Shown here: positions 19,559 through 28,323 of the stretch, one piece after another
Position numbering within the stretch: the first letter of the stretch is position 1
Layout of the letters: each line of letters opens with the position of its first letter
NCBI GenBank assembly: GCA_035560235.1
Contig: DATMAG010000049.1
Location: 50,590-114,589 of the forward strand
DNA length: 64,000 bases
Direction: 5' to 3'
Source: DASRDU01 sp035560235
GTDB lineage: Bacteria; Acidobacteriota; Blastocatellia; RBC074
Translations under genes and position numbers: made by a program
The notes under the pieces: model-generated
What the model saw: only the letters and a program-made list of their open reading frames with translations
The model's database searches: none
What the model was told of the DNA's origin: nothing

Positions 19559-20944
19559 CTATCGCAGATAGCCCAGGTATTCAGGACTGCCTTCAACCAG
19601 CGCCGTCACAAGCTCGCGGGCAGGCTCCCATTCACCAACGAGCGGATAGGCAAGCAGCGCCTGGCGCGCCAGGGCAGCTGATTTTTCAATGGCAGCGCGA
19701 ATCGTCAGGCGTTCGTATTCCTTCACCGCCTGCACCAGCCCGCGCACCTTTGCGGGCAGTTCACCGACCGCCAGGGCCTGCGGGCCGTGACGATCAACCA
19801 GGCACGGCACTTCGACAACATCATCAGCTTCAAGCTCAGTGATCGCGCCGCGATTGCTCACGTTCAGCACGATACGCGCAGGCTGATCGCTCACGAGCGC
19901 CTTCATCACATCGAGCGCGATGCGATGATAACCGGTCGCGGCGGCAAACGGGTCTTCGGTCTGCTCGCTGTCTTCGTGCAAAGCTGAACCGGCTTCGGCT
20001 TCGAGTTTGAGATATGAACCCGAACGGCGGCGCAGGTAGTTGCGATAAATCGTCAGCGCTTCAGCGTGACGTTCAGCATTGACCGCTTCACGAAGCAGAT
20101 CAAAAAGACTGGCATTCAGGCTTTCAATCTCCTCGCCGCGACTCGCTCCGGCTGCGCGCTGATTGGCGAGGGCGCGCTGCTGACAGTAATAAAAAAACAG
20201 ATACTCGCTCGGAATCATTCCGAGGCCGCGAATCATTTCAGGGTCGAACAGTTCAGCGTGATAAAGACTGCGCAGCGCCGCATCATCATTGAGCAGCCGT
20301 TCAGTCTCATCACGCCCGCGCACGAGCACGCGCCGCACCCAGCCAAGATGATTCAGGCCGAAGTAATCACAGCGCACATCCGCGAGCGGTTCAGACAACG
20401 CTGCGGCAATACGCAGAAACATTTCGCTCGGCGTGTCGCAGATGCCGATGCTGCGCAGCCGCGTGTGCTGCGCCATCGCCTGCGCCACGAGTCCCGCCGG
20501 ATTCGTGAAGCTGATAAACCACGCCTCGGGCGCGTGCTGTTCAATCACGCGGGCGTGCGCAAGCGCAACCGGAATCGTCCGCAACGCCTTTGCCAGTCCG
20601 CCGAGTCCGGTAGTCTCCTGCCCGGCAATGCCGTGTTCGATGGCAAGGCGTTCATCGCGCGCACGCGCCGCAATGCCGCCGACGCGAATGCTGTGCAGAA
20701 TGAACTGCGCGCCCGCTGTGGCGTCCTTGATTCTTTCAGGCGTGCTGATGATAAATTCAGCGCGCTGCTGTCTGATGACTTCCCTGCCGAGCGCAGCCAT
20801 CAGCGCGACCCGCTCGCGGTCAATGTCATACAGCGCCAGTTCACGAATGCCGAGCGTCGCCGCCGCCTGCGCCAGCCCGTGAATCAGCAGCGGCGTGCGC
20901 ACACCGCCACCGCCGATGAGAGTTACTTTGCAGTTGTCATTCAT
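19559..20944 (-). CDS. Glycoside hydrolase family 4 (NAD- and Mn-dependent glycosidase)
   Basis: GH4 enzymes cleave alpha- or beta-glycosides, often 6-phosphates, through an oxidation-elimination mechanism needing NAD+ and a metal. Here the N-terminal nucleotide-binding segment is I-G-G-G-G-V-R-T-P, followed by Y-D-I-D-R-E-R. The metal-site region has G-I-C-D-T-P-S-E-M-F and G-L-N-H-L-G-W, carrying the Cys and His ligands expected for the family, preceded by F-T-N-P-A-G. The 461 residues are the usual size. ATG at 20944 is preferred to the GTG one codon upstream. Substrate (gluco, galacto or glucuronide) cannot be decided. Upstream lies the palindrome 20969-21052. Confidence 0.9.
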   Translation of the reverse strand: MNDNCKVTLIGGGGVRTPLLIHGLAQAAATLGIRELALYDIDRERVALMAALGREVIRQQRAEFIISTPERIKDATAGAQFILHSIRVGGIAARARDERLAIEHGIAGQETTGLGGLAKALRTIPVALAHARVIEQHAPEAWFISFTNPAGLVAQAMAQHTRLRSIGICDTPSEMFLRIAAALSEPLADVRCDYFGLNHLGWVRRVLVRGRDETERLLNDDAALRSLYHAELFDPEMIRGLGMIPSEYLFFYYCQQRALANQRAAGASRGEEIESLNASLFDLLREAVNAERHAEALTIYRNYLRRRSGSYLKLEAEAGSALHEDSEQTEDPFAAATGYHRIALDVMKALVSDQPARIVLNVSNRGAITELEADDVVEVPCLVDRHGPQALAVGELPAKVRGLVQAVKEYERLTIRAAIEKSAALARQALLAYPLVGEWEPARELVTALVEGSPEYLGYLR

Positions 20945-20968
20945 CACTCAATAAAGGGAGCAATCAGC

Positions 20969-21052
20969 AGCCGGTGTCTGGAGTTCCGGCTTTAGCTGGT
21001 CGGTCTGAATTTACAGCATCGCCAGCTAAAGCCGGAACTCCAGACACCGGCT
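20969..21052. repeat. Palindrome of the GGAGTTCC-AGCTGG family, copy b
   Basis: The arms 20969-20999 and 21022-21052 are perfect 31-bp reverse complements with a 22-base spacer. Arm sequence differs at several positions from the copies at 5152 and 31098, with matching changes in the partner arm. It lies between the GH4 gene and the M20 hydrolase, both on the minus strand. Confidence 0.92.
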
Positions 21053-21080
21053 CGCTGAAAGACGAGTTTCAATCAGCGCC

Positions 21081-22385
21081 TCAACTCAGCTTCATTTCAT
21101 CGAGTCTGAGCAGCGTGTGCAGCAGCACGTTTGCGCCGCTGGTGATGTCTTCCGGTTTTGAAAATTCGCGTGGTGAATGGCTGATGCCGCCGACGCTGGG
21201 CACAAAGATCATGCCGACCGGGCCGAGGCGGGCGACTTCCTGCGCGTCGTGGCCTGCGCCGCTGGGCATCGGCTTTGTCGTCAGGCCAAGCTGCCGGGCC
21301 GATTCAGCAATCACGCGGCGAATGCGTTCATCGGTCGGCGCAGGCGCGGTGTCGTTGGTCTGCCTGAAATCGAATTTTGTCCCGGTGGCCTGTTCGATCT
21401 GTTTCACTTCGGCCTGAATCTTCGCAAACAGCATTCTGATTTTCGCGGCGTCGAGGTCGCGCAGTTCAAGGCTCGTCACGACTTTGCCTGGAATGACATT
21501 GTAGGCGCCCGGCTGCGCCTGAATCTTTCCAACCGTGCCGACCTGCCGACCCGGCATCGAAGTCACAGTGCGATTGACGGCTTCAATGAATTTCGCAGCA
21601 GCGAGCAATGCGTCGCGGCGCTGATTCATCGGCGTAGTCCCGGCGTGATTGGCGAAGCCTTCAATCGTCACGTCCCACCAGTTGATGCCGACAATGCCTT
21701 CGACCACGCCGATGTTGATTTTCTCTGCTTCGAGAATGCCGCCCTGTTCGATGTGCAGTTCAAGGTAAGCCGCAATGTCGCCGCGTTTGCGCACCGCGCC
21801 TGCGAGTTTGTCGGGATCGCCGCCGATGAACCTGATGCCGTCACGAATCGTTTTGCGACTGTTCGTAACCAGGTTCAGCTCCCTTTCAGTCAGCCCGGCG
21901 CTGATCGCATGACTGCCGATGGTTCCGCCTTCCTCGTTCTGAAAGATGATGACTTCGAGCGGGTGACGCAGCGCGACGTTGTTTTCAGCGAGCGTCTGCG
22001 CAACTTCAATCGCGCCCATCGAACCGACATCACCATCGTAATTGCCGCCTTCAGGCACCGAATCAATGTGCGAGCCGATGAGGAGCAGCGCAAGCGACGA
22101 ATCGCGGCCCGCGCGACGACCGACGATGTTGCCTGCCGCATCAATGCTCACTTCAAGCTTCGCGGCGCGCATCAGGTTCATCGCATATTCGCGGCCTTTC
22201 AGGTCAGCATCGCTGTAAGCCAGGCGACTGACGCCGCCCTGCGGGTTCCGGCCAAATTGCGACAGTTCTTTCAGGTGTTCATTGAACCGTTCGCCATTGA
22301 CGCGCAGTTTCGGAAGCGATTGCGGCAGACCAGCGACAATGGCCGCAGACAAAAGGTGCAGATTGAATTCACGACGATTCATCAT
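21081..22385 (-). CDS. Exported Zn-dependent M20 amidohydrolase (allantoate / N-carbamoyl-amino-acid hydrolase type)
   Basis: The N-terminus M-M-N-R-R-E-F-N-L-H-L-L-S-A-A is a twin-arginine-type signal, unusual because this enzyme group is normally cytosolic. Metal-ligand motifs of the hydantoinase/carbamoylase branch follow: G-S-H-I-D-S-V-P, Y-D-G-D-V-G, N-E-E-G-G and L-H-I-E-Q-G. Members hydrolyse N-carbamoyl-amino acids, ureidopropionate or allantoate, releasing ammonia. The 434 residues fit. The start overlaps the end region of the PfkB kinase gene (only three bases apart), so it is the third gene of a permease-kinase-hydrolase operon. The exact substrate is open. Confidence 0.87.
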   Translation of the reverse strand: MMNRREFNLHLLSAAIVAGLPQSLPKLRVNGERFNEHLKELSQFGRNPQGGVSRLAYSDADLKGREYAMNLMRAAKLEVSIDAAGNIVGRRAGRDSSLALLLIGSHIDSVPEGGNYDGDVGSMGAIEVAQTLAENNVALRHPLEVIIFQNEEGGTIGSHAISAGLTERELNLVTNSRKTIRDGIRFIGGDPDKLAGAVRKRGDIAAYLELHIEQGGILEAEKINIGVVEGIVGINWWDVTIEGFANHAGTTPMNQRRDALLAAAKFIEAVNRTVTSMPGRQVGTVGKIQAQPGAYNVIPGKVVTSLELRDLDAAKIRMLFAKIQAEVKQIEQATGTKFDFRQTNDTAPAPTDERIRRVIAESARQLGLTTKPMPSGAGHDAQEVARLGPVGMIFVPSVGGISHSPREFSKPEDITSGANVLLHTLLRLDEMKLS

Positions 22386-22388
22386 TCC

Positions 22389-23312
22389 TCAGAGGTTCAA
22401 CTCTTCCCGTGTCGGGAAGGGTGCGATGCCACCAAAGCCGCGCGTTGACAGCGCGCCGCAGATGTTACCAAGGCGCAGGCATTCATCCGGCATTCGATCA
22501 TTCAGCCAGCCATAAATGAATCCGGCATCGAAACAATCGCCTGCGCCCGTTGTGTCCACCGGCTCAACGCTGACCGGCGGGCAAAAAATGATTTCACCGT
22601 TTGACAATAATGCCGAACCGTTTGCGCCGAGTTTGAGCGCCACTGCGCGCAGACCCGCGTCAGCAAAGGCGCGCAGCATCTTTTCAGGTTCAGATTGTCC
22701 GGTCATCAGTTCGGCTTCGCGCTCGTTCGGCAGAAAGAGATCAACCCCGCGCAGCGCGTGCAGAGTTCGCGCACTGCTGAGCCAGTCAGGATGCCAGCCC
22801 ACATCGAGCGAAACGGTGCAGCCCGCGTCGTGCAGCGTCGCGGCAATTTCAGCCAGCAGTTCAGACGCAACCCGAAAAGACAGGTGAACGTGCCGCGCCC
22901 TGTTCAGTTCATTTCGCGCTGCGGCATCAGCGGCCAGCAGTTCAGGCAGCGCCTGATTCGATCCGGCATAAGTGAAAAACGCTCGGTCTTCAGCCGTCGA
23001 AACGCTCACGGTCAGCCCGGCACAATCGCCATCCGGGCGATGAATCAGTTCATCATCAACACCGCAGGCCTTCAGTCGTTCAACCAGCCAGTCACCATCG
23101 CGCCCGATCACTGCCAGCAGCGCGACACGCACACCGAGTTTCGCCAGTCCGCAGGCTGTGATCGCCGCGCCGCCACCGGCTTCGCGGTGCAGCATCGTTG
23201 CAAACGATTCCTCGCCCGGCTGCGGCCAGCGCGGAAAACCGCTCATCACCAGATCGGTGAACACATCGCCTGCGGTAATGACATCCCAGTGCCGCTGAAA
23301 CTTTCCGTTCAT
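22389..23312 (-). CDS. PfkB family carbohydrate kinase
   Basis: A ribokinase-like fold of 307 residues. The family C-terminal signature with the catalytic Asp is D-T-T-G-A-G-D-C-F-D-A-G-F near residue 257, and the N-terminal Gly-Gly signature is G-G-G-A-A-I-T-A-C-G. Members phosphorylate sugars, nucleosides or sugar acids (ribose, KDG, fructose, adenosine). The ATG overlaps the stop of the upstream permease gene as ATGA, so translation is coupled. With a permease and an N-carbamoyl/allantoate-type hydrolase in one operon, a nucleoside or ureide substrate is a reasonable guess, not a demonstrated one. Confidence 0.9.
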   Translation of the reverse strand: MNGKFQRHWDVITAGDVFTDLVMSGFPRWPQPGEESFATMLHREAGGGAAITACGLAKLGVRVALLAVIGRDGDWLVERLKACGVDDELIHRPDGDCAGLTVSVSTAEDRAFFTYAGSNQALPELLAADAAARNELNRARHVHLSFRVASELLAEIAATLHDAGCTVSLDVGWHPDWLSSARTLHALRGVDLFLPNEREAELMTGQSEPEKMLRAFADAGLRAVALKLGANGSALLSNGEIIFCPPVSVEPVDTTGAGDCFDAGFIYGWLNDRMPDECLRLGNICGALSTRGFGGIAPFPTREELNL

Positions 23313-24703
23313 TCCGTTATTTCTGTTTGTTCCGTCATCGCTCTTTTTTCAAACGGCCATTCACCTTTGAAATAAGCCTGCCACAGATAAGCCGCGATGC
23401 CCGCGACCATCAGGCCGAGGCCGAGCGCGAACAGGCGCCAGCCGTTCGTGCTCAGAATATAGATCCATCCGGCCATTGCAACGATGCTCGGCAGCGGATA
23501 GAGCCACATTCTGAATGGCAGGTGAATGTCAGGCCGGGTGCGGCGAATCAGCACGACGGCGGCGGCCTGCGCCATATCGCGGGCAATCGTCTGAATCACG
23601 ATCAGTGCGGCGATCAGCGTCGGCAGGTCGAACCAGCAGCACAGCGCCGAAGTCACGCCAATGAAGATCAGCGAAAAGGTCGGAAAGTTTTCAGTCGGAT
23701 GCAGGCGCGCAAACGGCCTGAAAAATCGCCCGTCTGCCGCCGCCGCATACGGCACGCGCGAATAACCGAGCATCACGGCAAACAGTGACGCCGCCGTCGT
23801 CCACAGAATCAGCAGCGTCATCACCGTTGCGGCTTTCGATCCGTACAGACGCTGAATGAAATCGGCCACGATGGCTCGATTGGCCAGCGTGCCTTCGGTA
23901 ATCATTTCGCGCCAGGGCACAACGCCGATGATCGTCACGGTCATAACCATATAGATCACCGCCACCGCCGCAATCGAAATCAGCACCGTGCGCGGAATCG
24001 TCCAGCCGGGATTTCTGACTTCGCCGCCGAAAAAGCAGACGTTGTTGTAACCGCCGTAATCGTAAATCGCGTTGAGAGTCGCCGTGCCGAGTCCGGCAAA
24101 GAATCCGAGCGAGAGATTGAAGGCTCCGGGCGAAAAATCAAAAGCGAGGCGCGGCTGAAAGTTCGTGACTCCGGCAAACAGCACCCACGCAACTGTGAGC
24201 AGCACGACGCCCCACATCACTACTGAAAGCCTGCCGATTGATCTGATGTCACGATAGAGCAGTGCCGTCACGACCAGGCACAAGGCCGCTGCGAGCAGTT
24301 TGCCCTGCGCCGGAGTCATTGCCGCCCACAGATATTTCGTGTAGTTGCTGAAACCGACTGCGCCGCCCGCAATCGAAAGCGGCGCAGTGCAGACGGTCTG
24401 CCAGATAAAGAGAAAGCTCATCAGTCGGCCCATTCGCTGCGGCCCGTAAGCCTGTTGCAGGTAATGATACGAACCGCCCGAACCCGGCATTGCCGCGCCG
24501 AGTTCAGCCCACACCAGCCCGTCACAGACGGCAATGACTGCGCCCAGCACCCAGCCGATCATTGCCTGCGGCCCGCCCATTGCGCCGATGATGATCGGAA
24601 TCGTGATGAACGGCCCGATGCCGATCATCTCCAGCATATTCGCGGCAGTGGACTCAATCAGCCCCATGCCGCGAACCAGATGACCTTCTTCTTTCTGGCG
24701 CAT
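23309..24703 (-). CDS. APC superfamily amino acid/amine permease
   Basis: A polytopic inner-membrane protein with about 12 predicted hydrophobic segments. The APC signature at the first helix is I-G-I-G-P-F-I-T-I-P, followed by A-E-L-G-A-A-M-P-G-S-G-G-S-Y, typical of amino-acid:cation symporters or exchangers. The ATG at 24703 is chosen because a further in-frame Met upstream lies inside the palindrome at 24710-24790. No strong ribosome binding site is visible. First gene of the tight operon with the PfkB kinase and the exported M20 hydrolase, so it probably imports their substrate or product. Confidence 0.88.
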   Translation of the reverse strand: MRQKEEGHLVRGMGLIESTAANMLEMIGIGPFITIPIIIGAMGGPQAMIGWVLGAVIAVCDGLVWAELGAAMPGSGGSYHYLQQAYGPQRMGRLMSFLFIWQTVCTAPLSIAGGAVGFSNYTKYLWAAMTPAQGKLLAAALCLVVTALLYRDIRSIGRLSVVMWGVVLLTVAWVLFAGVTNFQPRLAFDFSPGAFNLSLGFFAGLGTATLNAIYDYGGYNNVCFFGGEVRNPGWTIPRTVLISIAAVAVIYMVMTVTIIGVVPWREMITEGTLANRAIVADFIQRLYGSKAATVMTLLILWTTAASLFAVMLGYSRVPYAAAADGRFFRPFARLHPTENFPTFSLIFIGVTSALCCWFDLPTLIAALIVIQTIARDMAQAAAVVLIRRTRPDIHLPFRMWLYPLPSIVAMAGWIYILSTNGWRLFALGLGLMVAGIAAYLWQAYFKGEWPFEKRAMTEQTEITE

Positions 24704-24709
24704 ACAAAA

Positions 24710-24790
24710 GTTTATCCACGAGGCACACAAAGATTCACAAAGCAGAATCCGGCTGATCTTCGTGAATCTTCGTGTGCCTTCGTGGATGAA
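24710..24790. repeat. Palindrome of the CACGAA family
   Basis: The arms 24710-24742 and 24758-24790 are about 33 bases long with four or five mismatches and a 15-base loop. It fills the gap between the second TonB receptor's stop and the permease start, which are on the same strand. Confidence 0.9.
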
Positions 24791-24795
24791 GGGGA

Positions 24796-27700
24796 TTAGA
24801 ACAACAGACGCAAAGCGAACTGCACTTCGCGTTCGCCTGCATTGTTGATGGTTGACGTGACCGCGCCGAAACTGCCCTGACTGAAATTGCCGTTCGGCTG
24901 ATTGAATTTCGGCGTGTTGGTCAGATTGTAGAACTCCGTGCGAAACTCAACCCGGATGCCTTCACGAATCTGAAAGTTCTTGAAGAGCGAGAAGTCATAG
25001 TTGAAAAAGCCCGGCCCGCGCAAACTGTTGCGCCCCGCTGTGCCGTAACGCGGCGTCGCGCCTGCCGGAATCGGATTGGCAAAGGCCGTCACGTCGAACC
25101 ACGTTGTCCCCGGCCCGACGTTGCCCGAAATCGCGGGATTGCGCAACTGATCAGGCCGCTGATTGTTGCCCGGCCCGCCATTCAGGGCTGCGTTGCTCAT
25201 CGTTACGCCGAACGGGCGACCGCTGTAAGCAGCGAGGATGCCGTTGACCTGCCAGCCGCCCAGAATGTTTGCAGCCATTCCCTTGCTCAGCCACCGCCTG
25301 CCCGGCCCGAACGGCAGTTCGAGCGTGTGATGAATCGTCAGCGTGTGCGTGCGGTCAAAATCGGACGGGCCATAGTTGAGATTCAGAAAGATCGGATTGA
25401 ACAGCCCGCCGTTGTTGCTCGTGTAATCGGTCGAACGCGACCACGTATAAGATGTGCCAAACGAAATGCCGCGCGAGAGTCGCTTTTCAAGCTGCACCTG
25501 CAGCGAGTTGTAATACGACTCAACGCCGTAAGCGCGCAGCGTCGTCTGCGCCGTGCGTCCGAACTTCTGATTGAGCGGAATGCCCGCCGTGCCCGTGCCG
25601 GGCAGCGATGCGTCAAGCCGTTTGTTGAAGGGCTGATTGTCGCCTTTGTTGCCGACATAACTGACTTCGAGGCTCAGCCCCTGCATCAGTTCGCGCTGCA
25701 CGGTCAGGTTGTAACTCATCACCTGCGGCAGATTGTTCTTGAACGGCACGGCAAACAGCGACAGGTTCGGCGCGGGGTTGATGATGCCGCTTGAGGGAAT
25801 GGCAATCGGCGTGAAGGCGGGAATGCTGGTGAAGTTGCCTTCCGGTTTGAAATCGCCCGTGACGCCAATCTGCTGATCGGCAATCACCGGGAAGCTGGTT
25901 GACAGCGTGCCGCCCGTGAAGCCGAAGCGCGCCGTGAAATAACTGATGCCGAAGCCGCCGCGAATGACGGTCTTGTCCTTCCAGCGATACGACAGGCCGA
26001 TGCGCGGCGCGAAGTTGTTCCAGTCGGTTTCGACTCCGGCTGACAACCCGACCTGGCCAACGCCCGCGACGAGCAGGTTGTTGGTTTCAGGGTCATAGTT
26101 GCCCTGCCCCGCCGGCAGCCGCGAAGTGATCGGCGTATAAATTTCATATCGCAACCCAAGGTTTACCGTCAGGCGCGGCGTGACCTGCCACGTGTCCTGC
26201 CCGAAGAAAAACAGGTGCGTCGTGCGATTGGTCGGCGTCGTGCTGAAGATGGCGCGGCCAACGCGATCAGGCGCGCCAAGCAGGAACGAAGCAAACGAAT
26301 TGGCGAGGCTCGTCTGCGACGAAACGCACGCGCCGCTCGCATTCGGCGTGCAAAGCGCCGTCACTGTCGGACGAAATTCAAAACGCCCGCGCGGGCCGAA
26401 ACTGCTGATGCCCTGAATCTGCAGACGATCCATCCGCAGGCGGCGAATGTCAGCGCCCCACTTCAAGGTATGGCTGCCCGCCACCTTCGTCCAGTTGTTG
26501 ATCCAGTTGAAAATATTGTCGGCATTGATTGTCGGCATATTGAACGACTGCCCGAAGGTCGAGAAGTTTTCAATATCAATCACCGCGAGGCCCTTGTGCG
26601 CCGGGTCGTTTTCATTCGAGCCGCTGATGCCGACCTGCTGCGACAAATCCTTGTCAAAGCCCGGTCCGCGCGCATCCAGGAAGTACCGCGTAAAGCCGAA
26701 GCGCGCTTCAGTCGTCAGCGTGGGACTGAAAGCGTGCGTGCCGTTGAGCGTCACGACCTGATTGCGGCCCTTGCCATTGGCCAGCGAATTGAAATCACCA
26801 ATGGCCGTCGGCCCGCCGATGTCACCGAAGATCGCCGGGTCAGCCATCGTGGACTGAAAGTAGTTGTACTTGACGAAGAAGTTCGTCTTGTCGCTGAACT
26901 GGTGATCCACGCGCACGTCGAACGCCTGCGTGTCGAGTTTGAAGGGAATCGCCGGAGGCAGATAGTTGTTGGTCGTGCCCGGCAGGTTCGGCAGCGGCAG
27001 CAGCTTGAGAATGTTCTGCGCGACAGGGCTGATGCGCGGCGTCGGAATCTGATTACCCTGAAACGCCGTGCGTCCGCTGCCATTGGCGGCGCCGGTGTTC
27101 GGGTCATAGATCGTTGTTGTGCCGGTGAAGTTGCCCTCGCGCCACGCCTGAATCGGCACGGTGGCAATCTGCGGCGTGCGTCCGATGCGCTGATTCTGGC
27201 CCTGATAATCGCCGAAGAAGAACGTCCGGTTTTTGATGATCGGCCCGCCGAACGTGCCGCCGTACTGATTCTTGATCGCATTCGGCACGGTCAGTTTGCC
27301 CTGCGCGTTGCGCACGATGTTGAAAAAGTTGCGCGCCTTGAAGGCGCTGTTGTTGTGAAATTCAAAGAGGCTGCCGTGAAACTGATTTGAGCCGGGCCGC
27401 GTCGTCACGTTGACGACCGCGCCGACTGCGCGCCCGAATTCAGCGTCATAATTTGAAGTCGAAACGCTGAACTGCTGAATCGCTTCGGCGGGCGGAATCT
27501 GCACGACGAGGCCGAGCAGCGGCTCATTGTTGTCCACGCCGTCAATCTGAAAGTTGTTGGCCGAATTGTTCTGCCCGTTGACCTGCAAAAACTGCGTGCC
27601 CTGCGGATTGTCAAAAATGCCGACCGAAGCATTTGACGGCACCACGCCGGGAATGAGTGTAATCAGCGACTGAAAGTTGCGCCCGTTGATCGGCAGTTCG

Positions 27701-28134
27701 GCAATGCGTTTCTGCTCGAACGACTGCGAGACATCGGCGCTTTCAGTCTGCAGCAGCGGCGCTTCAGAAGTGACTTCCGCCGTCTCCGTAATGTTGCCGA
27801 CCGTGAGCGCGGCATTCACGCGCAGCGTCGAGCCGGTGCTGAGCTGAATGTTTTCCTGCAGGTGTTTTTTGAAGCCCTGCTTTTCGACTTCGATCTTGTA
27901 AGTGCCGGGCGGCAGGTAAGGCATGACATAACCGCCGTCAGCATTGGTTTCGACATTGCGCGAAATGCCGGTGCTGATTTCCGTAATCGTCACCTTCGCC
28001 CCGGCCACTGCCGCGCCGCTCGAATCGGTCACCGTGCCGACAATCGAGCCGGACACGGCCTGCGCCAGCGTCAGCGATGAACTAAAGACGAGCACCAGCA
28101 GGGCCGTCAGAATGAGCCGCAAACTGCTTTTCAT
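24796..28134 (-). CDS. TonB-dependent receptor, Oar-like, with N-terminal carboxypeptidase-regulatory-like domain
   Basis: A 1112-residue protein with a Sec signal (L-I-L-T-A-L-L-V-L-V-F...L-A-Q-A). The regulatory-like domain contains T-D-S-S-G-A-A-V-A-G-A-K-V and Y-V-M-P-Y-L-P-P-G-T-Y. The plug contains E-L-P-I-N-G-R-N-F-Q-S-L and F-Q-I-D-G-V-D-N-N-E-P. The barrel ends in V-Q-F-A-L-R-L-L-F. It is the same architecture as the receptor at 14736 but divergent enough not to be a recent duplicate. Ligand unknown. It lies between a giant PIG-L protein upstream and the permease operon downstream, all on the minus strand, suggesting a substrate-uptake neighbourhood. Confidence 0.9.
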   Translation of the reverse strand: MKSSLRLILTALLVLVFSSSLTLAQAVSGSIVGTVTDSSGAAVAGAKVTITEISTGISRNVETNADGGYVMPYLPPGTYKIEVEKQGFKKHLQENIQLSTGSTLRVNAALTVGNITETAEVTSEAPLLQTESADVSQSFEQKRIAELPINGRNFQSLITLIPGVVPSNASVGIFDNPQGTQFLQVNGQNNSANNFQIDGVDNNEPLLGLVVQIPPAEAIQQFSVSTSNYDAEFGRAVGAVVNVTTRPGSNQFHGSLFEFHNNSAFKARNFFNIVRNAQGKLTVPNAIKNQYGGTFGGPIIKNRTFFFGDYQGQNQRIGRTPQIATVPIQAWREGNFTGTTTIYDPNTGAANGSGRTAFQGNQIPTPRISPVAQNILKLLPLPNLPGTTNNYLPPAIPFKLDTQAFDVRVDHQFSDKTNFFVKYNYFQSTMADPAIFGDIGGPTAIGDFNSLANGKGRNQVVTLNGTHAFSPTLTTEARFGFTRYFLDARGPGFDKDLSQQVGISGSNENDPAHKGLAVIDIENFSTFGQSFNMPTINADNIFNWINNWTKVAGSHTLKWGADIRRLRMDRLQIQGISSFGPRGRFEFRPTVTALCTPNASGACVSSQTSLANSFASFLLGAPDRVGRAIFSTTPTNRTTHLFFFGQDTWQVTPRLTVNLGLRYEIYTPITSRLPAGQGNYDPETNNLLVAGVGQVGLSAGVETDWNNFAPRIGLSYRWKDKTVIRGGFGISYFTARFGFTGGTLSTSFPVIADQQIGVTGDFKPEGNFTSIPAFTPIAIPSSGIINPAPNLSLFAVPFKNNLPQVMSYNLTVQRELMQGLSLEVSYVGNKGDNQPFNKRLDASLPGTGTAGIPLNQKFGRTAQTTLRAYGVESYYNSLQVQLEKRLSRGISFGTSYTWSRSTDYTSNNGGLFNPIFLNLNYGPSDFDRTHTLTIHHTLELPFGPGRRWLSKGMAANILGGWQVNGILAAYSGRPFGVTMSNAALNGGPGNNQRPDQLRNPAISGNVGPGTTWFDVTAFANPIPAGATPRYGTAGRNSLRGPGFFNYDFSLFKNFQIREGIRVEFRTEFYNLTNTPKFNQPNGNFSQGSFGAVTSTINNAGEREVQFALRLLF

Positions 28135-28249
28135 ACAAGTCTCCTTCCGTGTTTTGAGGGGTGTGATCTGTGTTATTGAGTGCAGTGTTCCGCTCCGTGA
28201 AAGGAACGCAGCGATGTCAGTCAGTTCATCCCGGCAAGGACAGGTCAGG

Positions 28250-28313
28250 AATGGAACGCAGATGAAGCAGAGACAACGGATCGAAACAGACCCGCGATGA
28301 CCCGCGTTCCATT
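28250..28313. repeat. Short copy of the GGATGAAAC palindrome family
   Basis: The outer ten bases pair perfectly (28250-28259 with 28304-28313); the interior pairs poorly. It lies in the 189-base gap between the giant PIG-L gene and the TonB receptor. Confidence 0.65.
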
Positions 28314-28323
28314 CTCTGCGCTG

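Noticed and set aside
20974..21417. A plus-strand frame starting in a palindrome with G-V-P-A-L-A-G and P-A-K-A-G-T-P
   Set aside because: The start is repeat sequence and the rest is antisense to the M20 hydrolase; the same phrases recur at 31098, showing they are repeat translations.
21177..22448. A 423-residue plus-strand frame
   Set aside because: Lies opposite the M20 hydrolase and the kinase end. Long antisense frames are common in GC-rich DNA and the composition (His/Arg/Ala-rich) is not protein-like.
26215..27390. A 391-residue plus-strand frame
   Set aside because: Antisense to TonB receptor 2, Arg/Ala-rich and without motifs.
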